64,000 nt of DNA from CAZLAK01 sp964557545 (lineage in GTDB: Bacteria; Bacillota; Desulfotomaculia; Desulfotomaculales; Pelotomaculaceae), in contig CAZLAK010000001.1 in the NCBI GenBank assembly GCA_964557545.1, positions 1 to 64,000 of the forward strand, written 5' to 3'. A model generated the notes under the pieces. That model saw only the letters and a list, made by a program, of their open reading frames with translations, had not been told where the DNA came from and ran no database searches. This document shows positions 15,875 through 23,243 of this stretch, one piece after another (the first letter of the stretch is position 1; the number at the start of each line of letters is the position of its first letter). A program made the position numbers and the translations under genes.

Positions 15875-17152
15875 GTGAAGGCAGAATTGGTATTTACTGG
15901 CTCAGAGTTGCTTTTGGGACACGTTCTGAATACACATGCTCAGTACTTGGGTAAGCGGCTTTCCGACATGGGTTTGGAAATTGTGTTGCAAACTACAGTT
16001 GGCGACAACTGGCGTATAATGGAAGAAGTTTTGCTTCTCGCGTTAAAAAGATCCGATCTTATAATTGTGACAGGAGGTCTTGGGCCTACTACAGACGATT
16101 TAACAAAGGAAATTGTGTCCAGTGTAACAGGATTGCCCCTAGATTTGGATAAGAATACATTGGATAAATTAGTTGACTTTTACGAAAAGCGCGGTATGAA
16201 AATGACAGAAAGCATGGCGAAACAAGCCCTATTTCCCAAGGGGGCAATTATTTTGCCAAACGATTGCGGTACAGCTCCCGGTACTTTCCTGGAAATAGAT
16301 AGTAAAATAATTATCCTTCTGCCCGGTCCGCCGCGAGAAATGACTGCTATGTTCGAGAATTATGCGGTTCCTTATATTGAGCAAAAGTGTCGCGGCAGAG
16401 AAATTACGAAGCATAAGGTTTTGAAGCTTGCCGGTATTTCAGAATCGGCTGTTCAAGAAAAAATAAAGGACTTGGGGGGAACAGGTAATCCTGAGATCGC
16501 TTATGTGGCTAAGCCTGGTGAAATTCAAGTGCGGGTAACTGCCAGGTCAAAATCGGCAATTGAAGCAGAGAAGATGGTAAACCAACTCTTTGCTGAAGTG
16601 GAATATCGCTTGAAAGAACATATTTTTGGCTACGATGATGAACTAATAGAGGAAGTAACCGGACGTCTTTTGACTTCTTCCCATCTCACCCTGGCAACGG
16701 CTGAGTCGTGTACCGGGGGGCTTATTTCGGCAAAGTTGACTAGCTTGCCGGGTAGTTCCGTTTTTTACAAAGGTAGTGTTGTGGCGTATAGCAATGAGGT
16801 AAAAGAGAATTTACTTGGAGTGCCGGGGGAAATACTAGCGCATTACGGTGCTGTAAGCCGGGAAACTGCTTTGGCTATGGCACATGGGGTTAGGAGAGTT
16901 ATCGGTACCGATTTGGGCTTGTCAGTAACAGGGATTGCTGGACCTAGCGGTGGAACACCTGAGAAGCCTGTAGGTTTGGTTTATATTTCTCTTGTTACAG
17001 CAGATAGGCAATTTTGCCAGCGTTACATTTTTCCGGGTAACAGGCAGGCAATAAGACAAGGAGTGTCTAATGCTGCACTTGACTTAGTGAGGAGGTATCT
17101 CTTAGGTATTGAAATTTTTATTGACAAAAACCAGAAATCACCATATAATTGA
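15875..17152 (+). CDS. cinA: CinA: nicotinamide-nucleotide amidase / competence-damage protein
   Basis: A 425-residue two-domain protein. The N-terminal MoCF-like (COG1058) domain (MKAELVFTGSELLLGHVLNT; TGGLGPTTDDLTKE; LLPGPPREM) is followed by the CinA deamidase domain (TLATAESCTGGLISAKLTSL, then VSRETALAMAHGV and VTGIAGPSGGTPEKPVG), which hydrolyses NMN. GTG 15875 is chosen since it gives the family N-terminus and lies 8-9 bases after GGGGTGG; GTG 15863 is an alternative. The gene directly precedes recA, the classical position, although recA also has its own promoter starting inside cinA. Confidence 0.94.
   Translation: MKAELVFTGSELLLGHVLNTHAQYLGKRLSDMGLEIVLQTTVGDNWRIMEEVLLLALKRSDLIIVTGGLGPTTDDLTKEIVSSVTGLPLDLDKNTLDKLVDFYEKRGMKMTESMAKQALFPKGAIILPNDCGTAPGTFLEIDSKIIILLPGPPREMTAMFENYAVPYIEQKCRGREITKHKVLKLAGISESAVQEKIKDLGGTGNPEIAYVAKPGEIQVRVTARSKSAIEAEKMVNQLFAEVEYRLKEHIFGYDDELIEEVTGRLLTSSHLTLATAESCTGGLISAKLTSLPGSSVFYKGSVVAYSNEVKENLLGVPGEILAHYGAVSRETALAMAHGVRRVIGTDLGLSVTGIAGPSGGTPEKPVGLVYISLVTADRQFCQRYIFPGNRQAIRQGVSNAALDLVRRYLLGIEIFIDKNQKSPYN
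17121..17149 (+). promoter_or_regulatory. Consensus SigA promoter of recA
   Basis: TTGACA (17121-17126), a 17-base spacer and TATAAT (17144-17149): a perfect consensus. It overlaps the last codons of cinA. Confidence 0.9.
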
Positions 17153-17163
17153 GAAAAATTGAC

Positions 17164-17177
17164 CGAACAAATGTTCA
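17164..17177 (+). promoter_or_regulatory. LexA (SOS) operator of recA
   Basis: CGAACAAATGTTCA contains the palindrome GAAC-N4-GTTC, the Bacillus/Clostridia LexA box. It starts 14 bases after the -10 box, so bound LexA would block the start of recA transcription. The C-terminal part of lexA is present at the right end of the window. Confidence 0.88.
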
Positions 17178-17195
17178 TAAAAGGAGTGTAGGTTT

Positions 17196-18233
17196 ATGTC
17201 GGACAGGCAGAAAGCCCTTGAGCTTGCCCTCCTGCAAATTGAAAGGCAGTTTGGCAAAGGTTCAATTATGAAGTTAGGCGAGGCTTCCTCAAAGCTGAAT
17301 GTGGAGGTAATTCCAACTGGCTCGCTAGCACTTGACGTGGCACTTGGTGTTGGGGGGCTTCCCAGGGGCAGGGTGATAGAAATATTCGGGCCTGAATCAT
17401 CTGGCAAAACAACAGTAGCTTTGCATGTTATTGCCGAGGCCCAAAAAATGGGTGGAACTGCAGCTTTTATAGATGCTGAACATGCTCTCGATCCAATTTA
17501 TGCTAAAAATCTAGGGGTTGATATTGATAACCTTCTGGTTTCTCAGCCAGATACAGGGGAACAGGCTCTGGAAATCGCTGAAGCTCTTGTACGCAGTGGC
17601 GCTGTTGATGTTATTGTAATCGATAGTGTGGCAGCCCTTGTGCCGCGTGCTGAGATAGAGGGCGAAATGGGTGATGCTCACGTTGGTTTGCAAGCACGGC
17701 TGATGTCGCAAGCTCTTCGCAAGTTGACTGGGGTTATAAGCAAATCCAGGACGACTGTTATCTTTATAAATCAAATTCGGGAGAAAGTAGGCGTGGTTTA
17801 CGGTTCGCCGGAAACTACTACAGGGGGGAGGGCTTTAAAGTTTTACGCTTCTATCCGTTTGGAAGTAAGGAAACAAGATAATATTAAACAGGGGACCGAT
17901 ATAATAGGGAGCAGGACAAGAGTCAAAGTAGTGAAAAATAAAGTTGCCCCGCCTTTTAAACAGGCTGATTTTGATATTATGTATGGAACTGGGATATCGA
18001 GAGAAGGAAGTCTTTTAGACTTAGCTACCGAAATGAATATTATTACTAAAAGCGGAGCGTGGTATTCTTACGGTGAGGAAAGGTTGGGACAAGGCAGGGA
18101 AAATGTTAAAGAATATTTAAAAGAACACCCAGATGTAGCTTTGGAAATAGAACGTAAAATCAGGCAGCTTTTAAATGTGGGTGGTTTTAAGACATTGCAG
18201 GAAGCTGCAGCAGCAGAAAATAGTGAAATTTGA
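17196..18233 (+). CDS. recA: Recombinase RecA
   Basis: RecA forms filaments on single-stranded DNA, drives strand exchange and triggers LexA self-cleavage. The 345-residue protein has Walker A GPESSGKT near residue 65, the Walker B VDVIVIDSVAAL, the L1/L2 region with GVVYGSPETTTGGRALKFYA, and no intein. GGAGTG lies before ATG 17196. Expression should be damage-inducible, given the LexA box between its -10 and the gene. Confidence 0.98.
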   Translation: MSDRQKALELALLQIERQFGKGSIMKLGEASSKLNVEVIPTGSLALDVALGVGGLPRGRVIEIFGPESSGKTTVALHVIAEAQKMGGTAAFIDAEHALDPIYAKNLGVDIDNLLVSQPDTGEQALEIAEALVRSGAVDVIVIDSVAALVPRAEIEGEMGDAHVGLQARLMSQALRKLTGVISKSRTTVIFINQIREKVGVVYGSPETTTGGRALKFYASIRLEVRKQDNIKQGTDIIGSRTRVKVVKNKVAPPFKQADFDIMYGTGISREGSLLDLATEMNIITKSGAWYSYGEERLGQGRENVKEYLKEHPDVALEIERKIRQLLNVGGFKTLQEAAAAENSEI

Positions 18234-18291
18234 GATAATATTGAAAATATGGTTTTATTTACTTATAAATGACCGTCTCTTTTGTTGAGTC

Positions 18292-18320
18292 TTGACAGCT
18301 TTAAAAAATAACTGTAAAAT
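18292..18320 (+). promoter_or_regulatory. Strong SigA promoter of the structured RNA before rny
   Basis: TTGACA (18292-18297), a 17-base spacer and TAAAAT (18315-18320). Transcription would start near 18327-18329, exactly where the long closing stem of the RNA begins. Confidence 0.8.
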
Positions 18321-18327
18321 TTGTTTT

Positions 18328-18530
18328 GGGAGAAAATAGAATTAGATACTACTAACTAGGTTTTATATAGATCCTAAAAATAGAATCAGGTAGTAAGTGT
18401 GTTGTAATGACTTACCTGTCTTAAAAGAGAAGGTGCTTTTCTTAAATAAGGCATTTTGGTAGTCATACTAAAAAGAAGAAAAGTAGTATCTATTCTTTTT
18501 CTACCGAGTATACCTCGGTGTTTTTTTTAT
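18328..18530 (+). ncRNA. ssrS: Structured RNA, 6S RNA-like candidate (alternatively rny leader)
   Basis: Between a strong promoter and a terminator lies a ~180-nt segment whose two ends pair. 18344-18353 (AGATACTACT) pairs perfectly with 18482-18491 (AGTAGTATCT); AGAAT (18338-18342) with ATTCT (18492-18496); AGAAAA (18331-18336) with TTTTCT (18497-18502), with single-base bulges. Inside, CAGG and TAAGT pair with ACTTA and CCTG to form an apical hairpin at about 18387-18418, and an AT-rich helix (CC-AAAA with TTTTGG) may join it, leaving an open bubble of about 17-22 bases per side after the closing stem. A long closing stem, central bubble and apical stem with ~180 nt length is the layout of 6S RNA, the RNA-polymerase-binding regulator. 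The fold was read by eye. The alternative is a cis-acting leader of rny. Confidence 0.5.
18503..18530 (+). terminator. Terminator of the structured RNA
   Basis: ACCGAG (18503-18508), loop TATAC, CTCGGT (18514-18519), then G and eight Ts. It lies 32 bases before rny, so it either ends the small RNA or attenuates rny. Confidence 0.85.
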
Positions 18531-18561
18531 AAAAATTAAACTTTATTATTAATTTGGGGAG

Positions 18562-20109
18562 GTGTGGGTAATAGAGGTAGTTTTGGTTTTGATTATAGTT
18601 AGCGTTGCACTAGCGGCTTTCACTATTGGATATTTTGTTAGAAAATATATTGCCGAAGCAAAAATTGCTTCGGCAGAGTTTGAAGCTAAGAAGATATTAG
18701 AAGAAGCAGAAAAAGAAGCTGAAGCCAAAAAAAGAGAAGCAATCTTGGAGGCAAAAGAAGAAGTTCTTAAGTTGCGTAATGATATGGAGAGGGAAAACAG
18801 GGAGCGCAGAGCTGAACTTCAAAAGCTTGAGCGGCGCCTGTTGCAAAAAGAAGAAACACTGGACAGAAAAGTAGACATAATCGAGAAAAAGGAGGAATCT
18901 CTGAGTAAAAAAGAAGCTGAAATTGATGCCATTAAGTCACAACTAGCTGAAATCTATGCAAAGCAGAAGAGTGAGCTTGAAAGAATTTCTGGTCTTACAG
19001 CTGAGGAAGCAAAGCAAATGTTGCTTTCTGATATAGAGAAGGAAATCCAGCATGAAGCTGCGCTTATGATTAAAGAAATTGAGGCAAAGGCAAAAGAAGA
19101 GGGTGAGAAGAGAGCTCGCGATATAATTTCCCTGGCGATTCAGAGGTGTGCTGCGGATCATGTAGCAGAAACAACGGTAGCTGTTATTCCACTGCCTAAC
19201 GATGAAATGAAAGGACGCATTATTGGGCGAGAGGGCAGGAATATCCGGGCTTTTGAAACCCTTACTGGTATAGACTTAATTATTGACGATACGCCAGAAG
19301 CAGTTATTTTATCGGGCTTCGACCCCATTCGTAGAGAAGTAGCTAAAATTGCTCTTGAAAAACTTATAGTTGACGGTAGAATCCACCCTGCCCGCATTGA
19401 AGAAATGGTTGAGAAAGCACAAAAAGAAGTAAACAACCAAATTAGAGAGGCGGGGGAACAAGCTGCTTTTGAGACTGGTGTTCACGGCCTGCACCCGGAA
19501 CTTGTAAATCTGTTAGGCCGGCTCAAGTTCCGGACAAGCTACGGACAAAATGTCTTGAAGCATTCCATAGAGGTAGCGCACCTAGCCGGTCTCATGGCCG
19601 GGGAAATTGGTGTAGACGTTAAACTTGCCAAAAGGGCAGGACTTTTACACGATATTGGCAAGGCAATGGATCACGAGGTAGAAGGGCCTCACGTAGCTGT
19701 TGGTTTAGATATTGCCAAAAAATATCATGAGCCTTTTGATGTATTGCATGCCATTGCTACCCATCATGGAGATGAAGAGCCAAAAACGATAATAGCTGTA
19801 CTCGTTCAGGCTGCCGACGCTATTTCTGCTGCAAGACCCGGTGCCAGGCGAGAAACACTAGAAGCTTACATTAAAAGGTTAACCAAACTAGAGGAGATAG
19901 CCAGTTCTTTTGAGGGTGTAGAAAAATCCTACGCTATTCAGGCTGGCCGGGAAATACGTATAATGGTAAAACCTGAAAAGATTGATGATTTAGGTGCAGT
20001 GCGTTTAGTGAGAGAAATCACTAAGAAAATTGAAAAAGAGCTGGACTACCCTGGGCAAATTAAGGTTGTAATCATAAGAGAAACCAGGGTGGTAGATTAT
20101 GCTAGATAA
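18562..20109 (+). CDS. rny: Ribonuclease Y
   Basis: The membrane-anchored endonuclease that starts mRNA decay in many Firmicutes. The 515-residue protein has an N-terminal membrane helix, a long charged coiled coil (about residues 35-190), a KH domain (LPNDEMKGRIIGREGRNIRA) and an HD domain with HDIGKAMDHE. The start is unclear: GTG 18562 overlaps the ribosome site GGGGAGG (18556-18562) itself, and the codon at the proper distance is ATA 18571. No other near-upstream ATG, GTG or TTG is in frame. It is followed by a clear terminator, so it may be transcribed alone or through the upstream RNA. Confidence 0.95.
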   Translation: MWVIEVVLVLIIVSVALAAFTIGYFVRKYIAEAKIASAEFEAKKILEEAEKEAEAKKREAILEAKEEVLKLRNDMERENRERRAELQKLERRLLQKEETLDRKVDIIEKKEESLSKKEAEIDAIKSQLAEIYAKQKSELERISGLTAEEAKQMLLSDIEKEIQHEAALMIKEIEAKAKEEGEKRARDIISLAIQRCAADHVAETTVAVIPLPNDEMKGRIIGREGRNIRAFETLTGIDLIIDDTPEAVILSGFDPIRREVAKIALEKLIVDGRIHPARIEEMVEKAQKEVNNQIREAGEQAAFETGVHGLHPELVNLLGRLKFRTSYGQNVLKHSIEVAHLAGLMAGEIGVDVKLAKRAGLLHDIGKAMDHEVEGPHVAVGLDIAKKYHEPFDVLHAIATHHGDEEPKTIIAVLVQAADAISAARPGARRETLEAYIKRLTKLEEIASSFEGVEKSYAIQAGREIRIMVKPEKIDDLGAVRLVREITKKIEKELDYPGQIKVVIIRETRVVDYAR

Positions 20110-20125
20110 ATTATTAAATTGTTAA

Positions 20126-20162
20126 AGGTGGCTTTATAAAAAAGCCGCCTCTAGTTTTTTTT
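20126..20162 (+). terminator. Terminator after rny
   Basis: AGGTGGCTTT (20126-20135) pairs with AAAGCCGCCT (20141-20150), 10 bp with one wobble, followed by an eight-T run. Confidence 0.85.
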
Positions 20163-20291
20163 ATAAAGTCTTTTCCGATGGAAAGATTTTTTGATGCCAT
20201 TTTAAAGAGAAAAAAGAAGGAGAACAATGTTTAAAAAAGAATTTTTAATTATTCTTTATTGCAAAATGCGCAAGGGGCACGGTGAAGAAAA

Positions 20292-20810
20292 TTGGCCGCA
20301 ACCTTTAGATGCAGGACTGAAAAGGCTAGTGAAACTACAGGTCTTTTAATATCTATTCTTATGCGTTATCCAGAAGTGGCTTCGGTAAACTATGATCCTG
20401 AAAAACAAATGTTGAAATTTACTTTTTTATGCTCAAAAATTTTGGAAGGCAAAGAAATTGAATTGCTTAAAGAGATGATTTTGGACGCAGTTGGAGTATA
20501 TAATAGTTTAGAGGATAAGGAAGCCGGGAATATATTTTTTGAGCATTACGTATATGGGGATACTACAGTTATCGAGTTGCAACGTGATGTTTGTACGTTA
20601 ATTGGGGAAGAGATTACCCTCATAGTAGGTTTGTTAAGGCAATTTTTAGGTAAGAACTTGCTGGTTGAAGAGAGTAATCTCTTAGGGGAGGATTTGGTAG
20701 AACAAGACGAAGTAATTAACTATGTACTTGAAAATATAAGGTTGCCTAAACACGAGAAGCAGCTTGTTGCCTTTCGTGAAGAGGGCAGGGTTTTGGTCTT
20801 CAACAAGTAA
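20292..20810 (+). CDS. Hypothetical protein between rny and ymdB
   Basis: A 172-residue soluble protein I cannot place in a family. The first half has an alpha/beta look (GLLISILMRYPEVASVNYDP, then LKFTFLCSKILEG); the second half is helical and acidic (TVIELQRDVCTLIGEEITLI; GEDLVEQDEVINYVLENIRL) and ends with a short strand (EGRVLVFNK). No membrane segment or metal motif is visible. TTG 20292 is the assigned start; GGTGA lies upstream. The gene ends 15 bases before ymdB and shares its direction, so a link with YmdB or RNase Y activity is plausible but is inference. Confidence 0.7.
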   Translation: MAATFRCRTEKASETTGLLISILMRYPEVASVNYDPEKQMLKFTFLCSKILEGKEIELLKEMILDAVGVYNSLEDKEAGNIFFEHYVYGDTTVIELQRDVCTLIGEEITLIVGLLRQFLGKNLLVEESNLLGEDLVEQDEVINYVLENIRLPKHEKQLVAFREEGRVLVFNK

Positions 20811-20825
20811 TGGGAGGTTTAATGT

Positions 20826-21605
20826 TTGCGGCTTTTATTTATAGGTGATGTTGTGGGGCGGCCAGGCCGGAGGGCTGTCAAGGTAAACTTAGAAGAGTTG
20901 AGAAGAGAATTTGATCTCGATTTCGTTATAGCCAACGGGGAAAATGCGGCCGGCGGCAAAGGTATAACCAAGGAAATTGCCCAAGAGCTGTTCTCCTACG
21001 GTGTAGATGTCCTGACCATGGGCAACCATGTATGGCACATTAAATCTTCATACGATTATATTGATAAAGAGTCTAGGATTATCCGGCCGGCTAATTACCC
21101 TCCAGGTGTACCAGGTAATGGCGTATGTATATTTAAAACAAGGAAGAAAGTAAATATCGCGGTTATAAGTCTTGCCGGGCGGGTATTTCTTCAGAATATT
21201 GATTGTCCTTTCCGGAAAGCGGATGAATTGGTATCCATTACAAAAGAAAAAGCTAAGGTGGTGGTAGTTGACTTTCACGCAGAAGCTACTTCGGAAAAGG
21301 TTGCTATGGGGTGGTACTTGGCGGGAAGGGTTTCAGCTGTGGTGGGTACACATACCCACGTGCAGACGGCAGATGAGCGTATACTTCCCGGCGGGACAGC
21401 TTACATAACAGATCTCGGGATGACAGGTCCTGTGGATTCTGTTATTGGGGTTAAAAAAGAAATTATAATTTCCAAGTTTTTAACTCAGATTCCACAAAAA
21501 TTTGAAGTTGCAACAGGAACATTTCAATTCAATGCTGCTATTATTGAGGTAGACGAGGATACGGGCGAAGCGCTGTATATAAAGCGCATCCAAAATTATG
21601 AATAG
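20826..21605 (+). CDS. ymdB: YmdB-type metallophosphoesterase
   Basis: YmdB hydrolyses 2',3'-cyclic nucleotides and in Bacillus affects biofilm and motility decisions. The 259-residue protein has the calcineurin-like metal motifs (FIGDVVGRPGRR, ANGENAAGGKGIT, TMGNHVWH, VDFHAEATSEK, GTHTHVQTAD) and no signal peptide. TTG 20826 is chosen because GGGAGG (20812-20817) lies 8 bases upstream; the ATG at 20822 is out of frame. It follows rny and the unknown gene, as rny-ymdB order is common in Firmicutes. Confidence 0.93.
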   Translation: MRLLFIGDVVGRPGRRAVKVNLEELRREFDLDFVIANGENAAGGKGITKEIAQELFSYGVDVLTMGNHVWHIKSSYDYIDKESRIIRPANYPPGVPGNGVCIFKTRKKVNIAVISLAGRVFLQNIDCPFRKADELVSITKEKAKVVVVDFHAEATSEKVAMGWYLAGRVSAVVGTHTHVQTADERILPGGTAYITDLGMTGPVDSVIGVKKEIIISKFLTQIPQKFEVATGTFQFNAAIIEVDEDTGEALYIKRIQNYE

Positions 21606-21709
21606 ATAAAAAAATTATTTGTAGTGGGTGCACAGGTGTTTTAAGGTTATATAGCTCATCTATTATAAAAAAATTTTAATTTAATTAAGAAAATTTTTTG
21701 TACTAAGAG

Positions 21710-21734
21710 AGGAATTTTCCAGCCTGCAGCGAAT
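21710..21734 (+). promoter_or_regulatory. SigH-type promoter of spoVS
   Basis: AGGAATT (21710-21716), 14 bases, then GAAT (21731-21734), matching the SigH pattern (AGGAwwT at -35, GAAT at -10). SigH control of spoVS is known in Bacillus, which supports the reading. Confidence 0.7.
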
Positions 21735-21795
21735 AATATGCATACAGGAAATTCAGGAGAAAAAGTCTTTACACAGTAATGAAGGAGGTTTAATA

Positions 21796-22056
21796 ATGGA
21801 AGTTTTGAAAGTTTCAGCAAAATCTAATCCAAATTCTGTAGCAGGTGCCCTGGCAGGTGTACTGCGTGAGCGTGGTTGTGCTGAGATTCAAGCTATTGGT
21901 GCAGGTGCCATCAATCAGGCCGTAAAAGCAGTGGCAATAGCCAGGGGGTTTGTAGCACCCAGCGGTATGGATTTAATCTGTATTCCTGCTTTTACCGACA
22001 TAATCATTGATGGCGAAGAAAGAACTGCCATAAAGCTTATTGTAGAACCAAGGTAG
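21796..22056 (+). CDS. spoVS: Stage V sporulation protein S
   Basis: A highly conserved 86-residue Alba-like protein. The whole length matches the family (MEVLKVSAKSNPNSVAGALA, then IQAIGAGAINQAVKAVAIAR and VAPSGMDLICIPAFTDI). In Bacillus it is needed for spore coat assembly and proper septation. AAGGAGG precedes ATG 21796. It is monocistronic, with its own SigH-type promoter and a strong terminator. Confidence 0.96.
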   Translation: MEVLKVSAKSNPNSVAGALAGVLRERGCAEIQAIGAGAINQAVKAVAIARGFVAPSGMDLICIPAFTDIIIDGEERTAIKLIVEPR

Positions 22057-22082
22057 TAAGTGCTTTTGTAGTAAGTGCTTTT
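22053..22082 (+). repeat. Two tandem copies of a 15-bp unit at the spoVS stop
   Basis: The unit GTAGTAAGTGCTTTT occurs at 22053-22067 and again at 22068-22082. The spoVS stop codon lies in the first copy. Confidence 0.85.
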
Positions 22083-22113
22083 TCTGTTTAGCTATATTTT
22101 GTGTGAGCGTTGA

Positions 22114-22156
22114 AAAACCTGTTTATCTTTATTTGAGAGATAAACAGGTTTTATTA
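22114..22156 (+). terminator. Terminator of spoVS
   Basis: AAAACCTGTTTATCT (22114-22128) pairs perfectly over 15 bases with AGATAAACAGGTTTT (22138-22152), with a T-rich end. It is symmetric enough to work in both directions. Confidence 0.85.
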
Positions 22157-22240
22157 TTAGATAAAAATGTTTAGGTGTAATTATTTTATAACAAGAAAGA
22201 TTAATTTTTAAAAAAGATTTTTTGAAGAGGTGAAATAAAG

Positions 22241-23206
22241 CTGGGCTATCGAATAAATAAGTTTCATCGTGCCGGTGTAATTGTTGATGGGCACTGCGAT
22301 ACCCTGTCTGTTCTTGAAAAGCAAAAAAGAAAGCTAGCAGGACCGTCTGCAGTAGGGCACCTAGACATTGCCCGCATGAAGGCAGGCGGCATAAAAGTAC
22401 AGATTTTTGCTGTCTACCAGGAACCAGGTTATGGCCGGGGAGCGTTGCGGCGTGCTCTTGAATTAATAGATCTTTTTCACCGTGAGATTGGTGAAAATGC
22501 TAATGAGATAGCCATTGCCAGAAACTTAAGGGAAATAAAATATACTTTAAGTAAAGGTAAAATTGCAGCGATTTTATCAATTGAAGGGGGGGAAGCATTG
22601 GAAGGCAGCATTGGAGTTTTACGGATTTTTTATAAACTCGGCGTGCGCTGCCTCACGATTACTTGGAATGAAAGAAACGAACTCGGCAATGGTGTTTTTG
22701 GAGGTAAGGGGGGCCTTACGCCTTTTGGTGTGGAAGTTATTGAAGAGATGAACCGGTTAGGAATGATAGTCGATGTTTCTCACCTAAATGAAGAGGGCTT
22801 TTGGGAAGTCCTTTCCTTATCTAAAAGGCCTGTTATTGCTTCTCATTCTAACTGCCGTGCATTGTATGAACACCCTAGAAATTTAAGTGACGAGCAAATA
22901 CGGGCCTTAGCAAAAAAAGGAGGTGTTATGGGTATAACTTTTGTGCCAGAATTCTTACGCGGGACGGAAAGTTCTATAGAGGATGTTCTTGACCATATTG
23001 AATATGCTGTGAATGTGGGAGGAGAAGACTGTGTTGGTATAGGTTCTGATTTTGACGGTACTGATCACCTACCTTCCGGCCTGAGAGACTGTAGGGATAT
23101 CCACCGTCTTGTTGTAGGACTTTTGGAAAGAGGTTATAGTGATATTGTGGTAAAAAAAATTGTAGGCGAAAATTTTTTGCGGGTTATAGAGAAGGTTTTA
23201 ATATAA
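22241..23206 (+). CDS. Membrane-dipeptidase-type metallopeptidase (M19)
   Basis: A zinc dipeptidase of the renal-dipeptidase family. The first metal motif VDGHCDTLS lies before any ATG, GTG or TTG in the frame (first one at 22376), so the start must be further upstream. CTG 22241 follows AGAGGTG (22226-22232) by 8 bases, and the frame is closed at 22223-22225, so CTG (or less likely ATA 22235) is the probable start, giving 321 residues. Other motifs are ILSIEGGEAL, the long TWNERNELGNGVFGG, VIASHSNCRALYEHPRNLSD and GIGSDFDGTDHL. No signal peptide is present, so it is cytosolic. It could process D- or L-dipeptides from the wall; the substrate is unknown. Confidence 0.85.
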   Translation: MGYRINKFHRAGVIVDGHCDTLSVLEKQKRKLAGPSAVGHLDIARMKAGGIKVQIFAVYQEPGYGRGALRRALELIDLFHREIGENANEIAIARNLREIKYTLSKGKIAAILSIEGGEALEGSIGVLRIFYKLGVRCLTITWNERNELGNGVFGGKGGLTPFGVEVIEEMNRLGMIVDVSHLNEEGFWEVLSLSKRPVIASHSNCRALYEHPRNLSDEQIRALAKKGGVMGITFVPEFLRGTESSIEDVLDHIEYAVNVGGEDCVGIGSDFDGTDHLPSGLRDCRDIHRLVVGLLERGYSDIVVKKIVGENFLRVIEKVLI

Positions 23207-23243
23207 ATTTTGAAGAATAACTTAGATTCACAGGTGTAAAATC

